Source: Yoonia sp.
GTDB lineage: Bacteria; Pseudomonadota; Alphaproteobacteria; Rhodobacterales; Rhodobacteraceae
Length of the DNA stretch: 63,013 nucleotides
Direction: 5' to 3'
NCBI RefSeq assembly: GCF_014859355.1
Contig: NZ_JACUUJ010000016.1
Span: 1 to 63,013 of the forward strand
The notes under the pieces were generated by a model. The model worked only from the letters and a program-made list of their open reading frames with translations. It was not told the DNA's origin and ran no database searches. A program made the translations under genes and the position numbers. The number at the start of each line of letters is the position of its first letter. Position 1 is the first letter of the stretch. Shown here in pieces: positions 47,328 through 55,666 of this stretch.

Positions 47328-48293
47328 TCAGACTTTGATATCGACCAAAGCGCGCATGACGATCAGGTTCACAACCAGAAAAGCCGCAACAATCAAAGCC
47401 GCCGGGATGAAATATGGGCTTAATTTTACTTCGTCGAAATAATCAGGTTTCACGAGTGTGATTCCCACCAGCGCCAGGAAGGGAAAACCCGATAACAGGT
47501 TTCCAGACCATTTCGCCTCTGCCGTGATGGCTGCCACGCGGCGGAAAAGCCGGAACCGCGCCCGGATCACCTTGGCCAGGCCGTCAAGAATTTCCGCAAG
47601 GTTACCCCCTGATGACTGCTGAATTGTCACGGCGACCGCGAGAAAGCGCAAATCCTGGATATCCAGCCGTTCTGCCATGGCCTTGAGTGTTTCGCCCATG
47701 TCACGCCCATAGGCAGCCTCGTCTGAAATGATCCCCATTTCTGTGCCCAAGGGATCGGCGACCTCTTTTGCGACAATGGCCACGGCTGATGAAAACGGAT
47801 GCCCCACGCGCAGGGATCGCACCATCAATTCCACCGCTTCTGGCAATTGTTCGCTGATCATATCGAGACGTTTCTTGGCTTTGCGACTGATCCACGTGTA
47901 AACGCCACCCACCCCCATCGCGACGGCGACAGCTGCCCGCACGGGAACGCCGACCTCGGTCATAATGGTCAGCATGATGAAGGAAACAAAGCTTACCACC
48001 ACCATCAGTAAAATGATTTGCGACGGGGTAAAGGCAATGTTGGCTTTTTGTGCTTTGGTTGCAAGCAGCGAATAGATTGGAATGCTTTGTGACTTCATGT
48101 GCTGGGTCATCTCCTTGCGGAGTTGGTCCAGCACTTTTTCACGGTTGCCGCCCTTATCTAGCAGGTCCAGACGGCGGTTGACCTTGCCATCCATGCTGAT
48201 CGATTTGCCAAAGATGACGAGATATGCCCCCTGAACAAGCGCCAGCACAGCGAAAAAGATGACGATATAGATGATGGGTTCGGCAGAAATCAT
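47328..48293 (-). CDS. tadB: Tad pilus inner-membrane protein TadB
   Basis: A 321-residue T2SSF platform protein. Hydrophobic segments lie at the N terminus, at about 95-130, and at the C terminus (FLALVGITLV, FIPAALIVAAFLVVNLIV). The central domain has LPEAVELMVRSLRVGHPFSS, IISDEAAYGRDMGETLKAMA and AVTIQQSSGGNLAEILDGLA, all typical of TadB. It is encoded between cpaF and tadC with 5- and 10-base gaps. Confidence 0.95.
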   Translation of the reverse strand: MISAEPIIYIVIFFAVLALVQGAYLVIFGKSISMDGKVNRRLDLLDKGGNREKVLDQLRKEMTQHMKSQSIPIYSLLATKAQKANIAFTPSQIILLMVVVSFVSFIMLTIMTEVGVPVRAAVAVAMGVGGVYTWISRKAKKRLDMISEQLPEAVELMVRSLRVGHPFSSAVAIVAKEVADPLGTEMGIISDEAAYGRDMGETLKAMAERLDIQDLRFLAVAVTIQQSSGGNLAEILDGLAKVIRARFRLFRRVAAITAEAKWSGNLLSGFPFLALVGITLVKPDYFDEVKLSPYFIPAALIVAAFLVVNLIVMRALVDIKV

Positions 48294-48298
48294 TTGGT

Positions 48299-49750
48299 TT
48301 ACTCCGCGACCATGGGTTCAAAGATTGCCGGTGGCAGGTCATACCCCCAAAGCTTGAAGCGTTCGGAAAAGTGACTGCGCACACCGGTTGCGGTGAAGTG
48401 GCCGATGATCTTATTGTCAGGTGTCAGCCCAACGCGCTGATAACGAAAGATTTCCTGCATCGAAATGACATCGCCTTCCATTCCCGTGATTTCGGTGATC
48501 GAGGTCATCCGCCGTGACCCATCCTGCAAGCGCGAGGCTTGGACAATCAGGTTCACAGCCGAGGCAATCTGGCTGCGCATTGCCTTGATCGGCATTTCAA
48601 TGCCGGCCATGGCAATCATGTTTTCCAGCCGCGATACGCCATCACGGGCGCTGTTGGCGTGAATCGTTGTCATCGACCCGTCATGCCCGGTGTTCATGGC
48701 CTGCAACATGTCAATCACCTCTTCACCACGGGTTTCGCCTACTATGATGCGGTCTGGCCGCATCCGCAGGGCGTTTTTCAGACAATCCCGCTGGCTGACA
48801 GCGCCTTTGCCTTCTACATTGGGGGGGCGGCTTTCCATCCGGCCCACATGGGTTTGTTGCAACTGTAATTCTGCCGTATCTTCGATGGTCAGGATGCGTT
48901 CGGAATCGTCAATGAAGCCAGATAGCGCATTCAGCGTCGTGGTTTTCCCCGACCCCGTTCCGCCTGATACGATGATGTTCAAACGGGTCGATACAGCGGC
49001 CTGAAGATAGGCTGCCATTTCTTCGGTAAAGGCACCAAATTTCACCAGTTCATCGATGCCAAGTTTATCTTTCTTGAATTTTCTGATCGATACCAGACTG
49101 CCGTCAACCGCGATCGGGGGCACCATGGCGTTGAATCGCGACCCGTCAGCAAGGCGGGCGTCAACGTAAGGGTTGCTTTCGTCAACCCGCCGCCCCACGG
49201 CCGAAACGATCTTGTCGATGATCCGCAGCAGGTGCCTTTCATCCTTGAAGGTGATGTCCGTCAGTTCCAGTTTTCCGTTCCGTTCAACAAAAATCTGCTG
49301 GGGCCCATTCACCAGAATATCGTTGATGGTGTCGTCTTTCAGCAGGGTTTCCAGCGGTCCCAACCCCGTGACTTCAAAAAACAGATCCTGGCTAAGGGTC
49401 TGGCGTTCATCGCGGCTTAGAACGATCCCCATATCTTCAAGGGTCTCATTGGCGATTGCGTTGATTTCAGTGCGCAACTCTTGCTCGGTCGCGGTATCAA
49501 GCGCGGCAAGGTTCAGGTTATCAAGCAACGCTTTATGCAGTTCCAGCTTGATTTCGCCGAGCCGTTCCTTGCGCCGCTTTTCTTTGTCATGAGCGGCAAC
49601 TTCGGCTGGGCGGCTAGGCATGGACCGCATCATTGTCTTGTGTGTGTCATCGACCTTGGGCGGCGCGACAGGGGCGGCATTTCCCTTGGTTGCGGTTGCC
49701 GGTGCAGTCGCATTTTTCGTAACTGTCGGTTTTTTATACTTCGAAAACAT
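48299..49750 (-). CDS. cpaF: Tad pilus assembly ATPase CpaF/TadA
   Basis: A 483-residue secretion ATPase that powers extension and probably retraction of the Flp pilus. Walker A is VSGGTGSGKTTTLNAL, the Asp box is ILTIEDTAELQL, and VGETRGEEVIDMLQAMNTGH with the His box DGSMTTIHANSARD follows. A Lys/Ala-rich N-terminal region precedes the all-alpha domain. ATG 49750 is preferred to a TTG one codon earlier. Confidence 0.97.
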   Translation of the reverse strand: MFSKYKKPTVTKNATAPATATKGNAAPVAPPKVDDTHKTMMRSMPSRPAEVAAHDKEKRRKERLGEIKLELHKALLDNLNLAALDTATEQELRTEINAIANETLEDMGIVLSRDERQTLSQDLFFEVTGLGPLETLLKDDTINDILVNGPQQIFVERNGKLELTDITFKDERHLLRIIDKIVSAVGRRVDESNPYVDARLADGSRFNAMVPPIAVDGSLVSIRKFKKDKLGIDELVKFGAFTEEMAAYLQAAVSTRLNIIVSGGTGSGKTTTLNALSGFIDDSERILTIEDTAELQLQQTHVGRMESRPPNVEGKGAVSQRDCLKNALRMRPDRIIVGETRGEEVIDMLQAMNTGHDGSMTTIHANSARDGVSRLENMIAMAGIEMPIKAMRSQIASAVNLIVQASRLQDGSRRMTSITEITGMEGDVISMQEIFRYQRVGLTPDNKIIGHFTATGVRSHFSERFKLWGYDLPPAIFEPMVAE

Positions 49751-49761
49751 CAATTTGCCTC

Positions 49762-51006
49762 TTACGCTTTGGCTTCGACAGTGTCGGCCTGATTGACCTC
49801 ATGCAGTGATTTTGCAAGTTTCAGAATTTCCTTGCGCAGGGGGTTTTTCGCTATCCCCACTGCCATTGGTGCACCGTGATCGCCGCTCTGGCTTACTGGC
49901 TTGCCGCCATCGGGCAAAAGAACGTCGATTGAAATACCAAGACTTTCCGCCAGCCGTTTGACCCGGCTTTTCCCGTTCAGATCCGTAAATCCTGGGGCCC
50001 GGTTCAGCACAAAGCGCATTTTTTCAAAGGGTAAATCCTCGGATTGAAGCGCGCGTTTGATCCGTAGGGTGTTTTGTGCGGATCGCATATCAAGTTCGAT
50101 CATTGCGAAATAGACATGCGCAGCCTCTAGAATGGTTTGCGACCATTCCACCATTGTCGTTGGCATATCAATCACGACGTAATCAAAGTTGGCACGCGCC
50201 ATATCGATCAGGCGGGTGATGTCGGCCGGGCTGATCATGTCCAACGGGATCATGTCCAAAGGCGATGTCAGCACATGTAACTTGTGTTCATAGACCAACA
50301 GTGCCTGGGTGAACGATTCGTTATCCATTGCTTCGGTGTCTGTCAGAAGTTCCAGCACAGCTTCGCGGCGCGGCAGGTCGAGATATGTTGCTGCCGTGCC
50401 AAATTGAAAATCCAGATCAATCAGGCAGACTAGTGGCGGGTCTGTCTTGTCAATATTGGCAAGTTCCCAAGCCAAATTGACGGCGAGTGTTGTCGCACCG
50501 GTGCCACCGGCCAACCCTTGCACTGGGATCACGACACCAGCGCGATCACCTGTGATCTTGCGTTTTTCATCGGTTGATTGTGCGGGCTCATCGGGGGCCG
50601 CAGTCAGCACCCGTTCGATCGCGCGGGCAAGTTCGTTTTCAGGAAGTGGGTAGGGGACGAATTCATCGCCGCCCTCGCGCAAAAGCTGGTGCAAAGCCGC
50701 CGGGCTGACATCTTCGGCGATCAGGATCACCTTTATGCCGGCTTTTTTTGCCGCCATGATGATATCGGACACAGTCGTCAGGTTGTCTTCGTCCTGCGCA
50801 TCCATTGCAATCGTGACAAATTGCAGGCCTTGGGCTTCGGGCTGGCCTAGAAAGGCTTCGGCATCGTCAAAGCTCAGATCACCCCATGAATCACCAAGGG
50901 CTGCTTCCATGTCCTCGATCAGCAGTTCAAAAATCTGAACATCGCGGCTAATTGTGCAAGCAACAATTTGTGGCGTGTCGTGTTGAACAATGGGTTCTGT
51001 GCTCAT
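49762..51006 (-). CDS. cpaE: CpaE/TadZ family localisation ATPase-like protein
   Basis: A 414-residue protein with an N-terminal receiver-like domain (about 10-125, FELLIEDMEAALGDSWGDLS ... IKVILIAEDVSPAALHQLL) and a C-terminal ParA/MinD-type fold (from about 150). The deviant Walker A region reads QGLAGGTGATTLAVNLAWEL, that is G-G-T-G-A-T-T: the lysine expected in K-G-G-x-G-K-T is absent at both places. VIDMPTTMVEWSQT is the Walker B zone. CpaE/TadZ marks the pole or site of pilus assembly. It is first in the cpaE-cpaA block. Confidence 0.93.
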   Translation of the reverse strand: MSTEPIVQHDTPQIVACTISRDVQIFELLIEDMEAALGDSWGDLSFDDAEAFLGQPEAQGLQFVTIAMDAQDEDNLTTVSDIIMAAKKAGIKVILIAEDVSPAALHQLLREGGDEFVPYPLPENELARAIERVLTAAPDEPAQSTDEKRKITGDRAGVVIPVQGLAGGTGATTLAVNLAWELANIDKTDPPLVCLIDLDFQFGTAATYLDLPRREAVLELLTDTEAMDNESFTQALLVYEHKLHVLTSPLDMIPLDMISPADITRLIDMARANFDYVVIDMPTTMVEWSQTILEAAHVYFAMIELDMRSAQNTLRIKRALQSEDLPFEKMRFVLNRAPGFTDLNGKSRVKRLAESLGISIDVLLPDGGKPVSQSGDHGAPMAVGIAKNPLRKEILKLAKSLHEVNQADTVEAKA

Positions 51007-51212
51007 CGTTTGATGTCCTTATCTGTGCGGCTGGTTCGCAAGAGCGTTGGATTACACGCAAACAATCAAAAAACATTTATCGTTACACGGCATGTCAACG
51101 ACGGCTCTGCCCCAATTTCGTTCGTTATCGTGAACAATCATGTCGAGATTTGGACCAAAAAATCGTAATTGTGCGGAAAATTGCGACGATGATGGAAATA
51201 ATGCACAAATGT

Positions 51213-51239
51213 TTACGCCGGGCGCATGGCCCGGCGTAA
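51213..51239. terminator. hairpin after the ompA-like gene, possible terminator
   Basis: An 11-bp perfect stem TTACGCCGGGC / GCCCGGCGTAA (51213-51223 with 51229-51239) and a 5-base loop, 26 bases after the OmpA-family stop on the minus strand. No T-run follows on either strand, so it may stop transcription only with Rho or act as an mRNA 3' barrier. The rest of the 258-base gap to cpaE probably holds the cpaE promoter. Confidence 0.45.
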
Positions 51240-51264
51240 CTGAAGAACAAATATTGTCGCTTTG

Positions 51265-51924
51265 TCAGTTAGAGCTGTCGGCAATCCCTGCTGTTTCCCT
51301 GATCCGGGTAGGATAGGTGGCACTGGCGACATATTCGCGAAAGATCACTTGCGCATATTTACCGTTCAGCAGCATGGGATTGGTTTCAACAAAACCTGAT
51401 ACTTCGGTCACTGTCCGGCGGTTCCGGCGTTCAGGCCCGGTGGTTTGAATGATTGGTTGCGTTTTGCCGAAGGATGCAACGGCTTCCAGTCGGCTACGGT
51501 CGATCCCCTGCGACGTCAGAAAGGCAACAACCGCCTGTGCGCGACGCAAGCCAAGCGCACGGTTATAGGCCTCGCTGCCGACAAGATCTGTGTGGCCATA
51601 AACCCGGAACCGGACCTCTGGGAACTGGCGGATCCAATCAGCCTGCCGCATCAGGGTTGCCCGCGCGTCAGCATCCAGTTCCGCCCTATCGAAGGCAAAG
51701 TTGACGGTTGAATTCACCTCGGATGCGAAGCGGCGCGCAAGATTGATCGTGTAATCTTGCTGGCCACTTTGCACGGCCACGTTGTTCATCGTGGCGTTGC
51801 CAAATGCACCGGTGTCAACGTCGGCCCCGGCTTCGCTTTGCAATGCGGTAAAATCGTTCACCTCAGGCGTGGAACATCCCGCAAGAAAGGCGGCGGCCAT
51901 GGCGGCCATTAGAAATTTTTTCAT
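51265..51924 (-). CDS. OmpA-family lipoprotein of the Tad locus
   Basis: A 219-residue protein with lipobox LAGC (Cys17) and a C-terminal OmpA_C domain (FAFDRAELDADARATLMRQA, VYGHTDLVGSEAYNRALGLR, then LEAVASFGKTQPI). It should sit in the outer membrane and hold the peptidoglycan. It directly follows cpaC (17 bases) and so is likely part of the secretin unit, anchoring the pilus channel to the wall. ATG 51924 is chosen because it begins the signal peptide. Confidence 0.93.
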   Translation of the reverse strand: MKKFLMAAMAAAFLAGCSTPEVNDFTALQSEAGADVDTGAFGNATMNNVAVQSGQQDYTINLARRFASEVNSTVNFAFDRAELDADARATLMRQADWIRQFPEVRFRVYGHTDLVGSEAYNRALGLRRAQAVVAFLTSQGIDRSRLEAVASFGKTQPIIQTTGPERRNRRTVTEVSGFVETNPMLLNGKYAQVIFREYVASATYPTRIRETAGIADSSN

Positions 51925-51940
51925 TGACCTGTGCTCCAAT

Positions 51941-53350
51941 TCATTCGTCCAGGACGTAGCCGTAAGACCCGCTAAAATCTTGACGCGCAACTTCCGCGGC
52001 ACTGCCTTTCGGGCCATTCGTTGCAACTGTTTTACCCAACAGGAACAGATCCGCCTCGCTTGGTGGGCGCACGCGATCTGTGGGTAATGCAAGGGCCGAA
52101 CCCCGGGTCGGTGAAACCAGATGCGGCGTCACGATGATGACCAGTTCGGTCTGGCGGCGTTCATATTCCGCACTGCGGAACAATGCGCCCAGAATAGGAA
52201 TATCACCGATCCAAGGCACTTGACCGTTCAGATCCCTGAAATCATCTTGCAACAGTCCAGCGATTGCAAAGCTTTCCCCATCGCGCATTTCAACGGTCGT
52301 CTTCGTTTCGCGCCGCGAAAATGCGTTGATGGTGATGCCGCCTGCCGTAAAGGCGTTCGTTGAATCAACAGACGATACGGCAGCTTGCAGTTCAAGGTTG
52401 ATGATGTCGCTGTCAACCACAGTCGGGATAAAGTTCAGCTCGATCCCGAAAGGTTTGAATTCGACCGTAATCGCACCGTTTTCCTGAGACACGGGAATGG
52501 GGTATTCGCCACCGGCAAGAAAGCTGGCGGATTGACCGCTAAGTGCGGTCAGGTTCGGTTCGGCCAATGTGCGCACCGCGCCCCGTGCCTCCAATGCTTC
52601 CAAAAGCAGGCCAACTTGCAGGCTGCCCGCATTGAAACCAAAGGTGATCGCACCGTTGCTGCTGGGTTCTGGTGTCAGGCTGCCGGGCACGTTGGTCAGG
52701 CCACCGTTACCCGTGCCGCCGTCAATATTAGCCCGGTTGTTGAACCCGGTTCCATTAAACGCCAGCGAACTGGACAGTGATTTGCGCACAGACCGCTGCA
52801 TTTCGGCAAAGCGCACCTGTAGCATGACCTGTTGCGTGCCGCCAACGCTCATCAGGTTAGATACCCGGTCAGGGGCGTAGCGGTTTGCCAGTTCCAGCGC
52901 CCGGTCAAGCCGCGCGATCGAACTGACGGTGCCCGAAAGGACGATGCCGTCATTTGCGGTCCGCACCTCGATGTTTTCACCGGGAAGGATTTGCGTCAGG
53001 CGTTCCTTGAATTCGCCCATATCGGGGGAAACCTGCACTTCGACGTTGGCAATCAGCCGGCCATCGGCCCCCAACAGGGTCAGGGTGGTGCGCCCCGGTT
53101 CCTTGCCCAGCACATAGATCGTGCGGTCAGAAAGCGATGAAATATCAGCAATGCCGGGGTTTGCGATGGATAATTCTGCAAAAGGAACATCGCTTTCGAC
53201 AACGATGGCCCTGCTCATGGGTACGCTTAGGTTAGACGATGCAGAACCGCTCAGCACCCGCAGCGTTTCGGCCGATGCCGTCATTGGTGCCGCCGAAAGC
53301 GACAGGATCAGGCCTGTTAATGCAGCCCGTAAAAATCTGTTATCTGTCAT
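51941..53350 (-). CDS. cpaC: Tad pilus secretin CpaC/RcpA
   Basis: A 469-residue outer-membrane secretin. A signal peptide ending ASA is followed by the pilus N-terminal domain (about 30-110, SRAIVVESDVPFAELSIANP), a BON-like domain (LTQILPGENIEVRTANDGIV) and the secretin domain (LLEALEARGAVRTLAEPNLT, GGEYPIPV, then PWIGDIPILGALFRS and LVIIVTPHLVSP). It forms the pilus exit channel. A terminator lies between it and cpaB, so it may have its own promoter. Confidence 0.95.
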   Translation of the reverse strand: MTDNRFLRAALTGLILSLSAAPMTASAETLRVLSGSASSNLSVPMSRAIVVESDVPFAELSIANPGIADISSLSDRTIYVLGKEPGRTTLTLLGADGRLIANVEVQVSPDMGEFKERLTQILPGENIEVRTANDGIVLSGTVSSIARLDRALELANRYAPDRVSNLMSVGGTQQVMLQVRFAEMQRSVRKSLSSSLAFNGTGFNNRANIDGGTGNGGLTNVPGSLTPEPSSNGAITFGFNAGSLQVGLLLEALEARGAVRTLAEPNLTALSGQSASFLAGGEYPIPVSQENGAITVEFKPFGIELNFIPTVVDSDIINLELQAAVSSVDSTNAFTAGGITINAFSRRETKTTVEMRDGESFAIAGLLQDDFRDLNGQVPWIGDIPILGALFRSAEYERRQTELVIIVTPHLVSPTRGSALALPTDRVRPPSEADLFLLGKTVATNGPKGSAAEVARQDFSGSYGYVLDE

Positions 53351-53500
53351 AAGTGACCTGCCTCTCCGATCACGCCTCATTTTGGGTCTTGTGCGCCCGC
53401 TATGAAGTTACCATGCGGTAGATGCGCATTTATTGCAATAATCAATAGGTTGGGACGCAAACCGCATGTGGATTAAGGGCAACACATCGCAAAAAGGCGC

Positions 53501-53533
53501 AAAAAAAAGCGCGCCCGAAATATCCGGGCGCGC
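53501..53533 (-). terminator. Rho-independent terminator between cpaB and cpaC
   Basis: On the minus strand a 9-bp GC stem GCGCGCCCG / CGGGCGCGC (53533-53525 with 53517-53509) and a 7-base loop are followed by eight T (complement of 53501-53508). It begins about 30 bases after the cpaB stop and precedes the cpaC start by 150 bases. Confidence 0.92.
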
Positions 53534-53563
53534 ATTTGATGTTGCAGATGTTGTGGGGTAGGG

Positions 53564-54400
53564 TCAGTTGGAACACTCTATCTCGACTTGCACCCGCTCT
53601 GTCCCGCTGCGCTGGATGACATAGCATTTTTGTTCTTCAGGCGCTGGTTCCGGCGCGGATTGCACTTCAACCGCTTGTTCGCCGGTGATTTGCATGTTGT
53701 CCACCTGGATCGCACCTACGGTTTCCACGTCACCCGCCCCGACCAGCGACAATGTCAATGCACCGCTGTTGGCCGCCTGCGTCAGCAGGGCCACTTCTTG
53801 CGGGGTGACTTGCACAACAACGTTTTGTGGCGCGCCCCGGCTTTCCTGATCGCCGATCACCGCGATGATCTGAAGCCCGGATTTCAACAGATTCGTCACC
53901 TCGGCCCCGTTGCGCAACTGGCCAGTCCAGTAGACATCAATCCGGTCGTTGGGGCGCAAGGCACCAAAACCCGACGCGACCCGGCCCGCGATGGGAAAGG
54001 CGCGCATGCCGGGTTCAACCAACGCGGTCAACCCGCGGCTTGCGCCAGGTTCGGTGACTTTGTTCGCCATGATCGGTTCGTTGATCTGCATGGGCAAAAC
54101 CACCACACGGGGGGTATCCAATCCGGCGGGGAACAACTCTTCCTCGGTTTGGAAAACGCCTTCGGGCAGGGTGTCGCGGGCATATGTGACCAGCGCCACA
54201 TCTTCGGCGGTCAACAAATCACCATAGGTCAGGGCGCGGGTGGGGGCATAGATTTCAACCGTTGCAACGGCCTGTGCGGCGCGCTGTTGCATCCGCGCCA
54301 ATTGTGCCGATTGCGTGTCCATATATCCTTTGACCATGTAGACGGCAAAACCAGCCAACCCCATGCCAATCAAAAGAACGAGTCCAAAAACTGCTTTCAC
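53564..54400 (-). CDS. cpaB: Flp pilus assembly protein CpaB/RcpC
   Basis: A 278-residue protein with one N-terminal membrane helix (FGLVLLIGMGLAGFAVYMV), a SAF domain (about 45-110, ALTYGDLLTAEDVALVTYAR) and the RcpC/CpaB domain (PNDRIDVYWTGQLRNG, IIAVIGDQESRG, VVQVTPQEVALLTQAANSG). CpaB proteins help assemble the Tad secretin and contact the wall. It is followed by a strong terminator. Confidence 0.93.
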   Translation of the reverse strand: MKAVFGLVLLIGMGLAGFAVYMVKGYMDTQSAQLARMQQRAAQAVATVEIYAPTRALTYGDLLTAEDVALVTYARDTLPEGVFQTEEELFPAGLDTPRVVVLPMQINEPIMANKVTEPGASRGLTALVEPGMRAFPIAGRVASGFGALRPNDRIDVYWTGQLRNGAEVTNLLKSGLQIIAVIGDQESRGAPQNVVVQVTPQEVALLTQAANSGALTLSLVGAGDVETVGAIQVDNMQITGEQAVEVQSAPEPAPEEQKCYVIQRSGTERVQVEIECSN

Positions 54401-54740
54401 GCCTGAAACCTCTGCTAATTTCTTTTGTTGCTCTGCAACGCTTTATAAATGCGCTTTTTTATTGATACCGCAAGGCGTCGAACAGACCAACAGCCAACTT
54501 ATCGTATCAGGCCGAAGTTTTGATAAGTTAAAAATAAACAGCCCGAAAAAGGCCAGATACTTCGCGCACCGCGCAGAACCAACAAGAACAGAAAGCACCT
54601 GGAATGCTTCAGTCTGCGGGCACTTCAGAACCGTGCGGTGGCATTTGGGAAAATATTCACGCGGATCGGATCAGCAACTGTGACGCCGCGAAGTTGGCGT
54701 CACTGCCTGAAAGACACCAACACCGGTCCGGCTGGCTGCG
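54401..54740. other. 340-bp gap between flp2 and cpaB
   Basis: No coding sequence is convincing here. It must contain the cpaB promoter. A perfect 8-bp hairpin, GTGACGCC-(8 bases)-GGCGTCAC (54680-54703), lies 37 bases after the flp2 stop; it lacks a T-run. The part nearer cpaB (54440-54560) is AT-rich. Confidence 0.5.
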
Positions 54741-54920
54741 TCAGTTAACGGGTTGGGCAAGCATCGTATCTTTTAGCCAGTTGGCCTGATCTTCGGCCGC
54801 GCCACCGACGATTGACATAATCAAAAGGGCCAAAGCAACCATTGCCGCCGTCAAGACAACAAAATCGACGGTCACTGCACCGGCATCGTCTTCGTAAAAG
54901 TTGGTCAGAAATCTTTGCAT
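54741..54920 (-). CDS. second Flp-type pilin (Flp2)
   Basis: A 59-residue prepilin. The leader of 14 residues ends DDAG, followed by AVTVDFVVLTAAMVALALLI, the hydrophobic pilin helix shared with flp1, and a divergent tail (GGAAEDQANWLKDTMLAQPVN in parts: DQANWLKDTM). GGAGGG stands 7 bases before ATG 54920. Cleavage by CpaA between Gly14 and Ala15 is expected. It could be a minor pilin or a pseudopilin relative to flp1. Confidence 0.85.
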   Translation of the reverse strand: MQRFLTNFYEDDAGAVTVDFVVLTAAMVALALLIMSIVGGAAEDQANWLKDTMLAQPVN

Positions 54921-55081
54921 ACTCAGCCCTCCAGAGGCCCTGTTTACGTTTTTCCATCGCACGATCGTATCGTTTTTGCAGCGCGAACTATTTTGGTGCG
55001 TTGTTTCAATCAAAGCCGATCAATGCGGCAATAGTTTGACTTAACTTGCTTTTTCTGGCGGCAACCGGCTCAGTTTAAAGG

Positions 55082-55117
55082 AAAAAGCCGCACTGCCGAT
55101 CCGGCAATGCGGCTTTT
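55082..55117 (-). terminator. Rho-independent terminator after flp1
   Basis: On the minus strand AAAAGCCGCA-TTGCCG pairs with CGGCA-GTGCGGCTTTTT around the loop GAT, with one internal mismatch, and ends in a T-run. It lies 23 bases after the flp1 stop, so most flp1 transcripts should end before flp2, giving flp1 alone as an abundant message. Confidence 0.9.
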
Positions 55118-55139
55118 CATTCAGGTCAAAGCAAATCTA

Positions 55140-55319
55140 TCAGTTGGCTTTTTGGTTGGTCAAGCTTGTTTCAATGTCAGTAGCCAGGCCAGTTGCGCCA
55201 CGGCTGACTGCTGCGCCAACGGCCAGGCCAAGCACGACGATGGCTGCGGTCAGGACCACGAAGTCAACTGTGACAGCGCCGTCTTCGTCGTTGCGGAAGT
55301 TCTTGATAAAGTTAAGCAT
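55140..55319 (-). CDS. Flp-type major pilin (Flp1)
   Basis: A 59-residue prepilin that falls below common gene-length limits. It reads MLNFIKNFRNDEDG as a 14-residue leader, then AVTVDFVVLTAAIVVLGLAV as the pilin helix, and a short tail ending LTNQKAN. A strong GAGGAGGGA lies before ATG 55319. The canonical Flp cleavage context G/xxxxEY is here G/AVTVDF, with Asp for Glu and Phe for Tyr; forms such as VDW are, from memory, common in Rhodobacteraceae. Its own strong terminator suggests high expression as the major pilus subunit. Confidence 0.92.
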   Translation of the reverse strand: MLNFIKNFRNDEDGAVTVDFVVLTAAIVVLGLAVGAAVSRGATGLATDIETSLTNQKAN

Positions 55320-55438
55320 TGTGTTCCCTCCTCAGGGTATCGCTGATGTTCATACTCTTCCTCGCCGGGCGAATAACGCTGGGTCTGAACTGCGCTTCCC
55401 GTCTTGGATGCGTTGATATAGCCCTGCGAATGGGGCGG

Positions 55439-55499
55439 GAATTTGACCTGAAATTACTTTTTTCATGACGCTTCCGAATTTGACCTAAAAAAGTGTTAA
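55439..55499 (-). promoter_or_regulatory. direct repeats and CtrA-like box upstream of flp1
   Basis: The 11-base sequence GAATTTGACCT occurs at 55439-55449 and again at 55476-55486, 37 bases apart, inside an AT-rich tract 120-170 bases upstream of flp1. Overlapping the second copy is TTAA-N7-TTAG on the minus strand (55499-55485), one base from the CtrA box TTAA-N7-TTAA. The rest of the 347-bp region between flp1 and the lytic transglycosylase must hold both promoters; I see no gene in it. Confidence 0.45.
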
Positions 55500-55666
55500 C
55501 AAATTGATATAAAAAGGAAAAAAATTTAAAAATTCGTCTGGTCATGCCAATGACGTTGCGCGAAAGCCTGCAATGGGGCCAAATCGCCCAGATTGTTGCG
55601 GTTTTTCTGGCTCTACACCCGTTTTCTGCCATGTTACCCACGATGAACAGAATAGGCCGCGTTGAA

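Noticed and set aside
54680..54703. Intrinsic terminator after flp2
   Set aside because: The 8-bp stem is perfect but has no T-run on either strand; kept only as part of the intergenic description.
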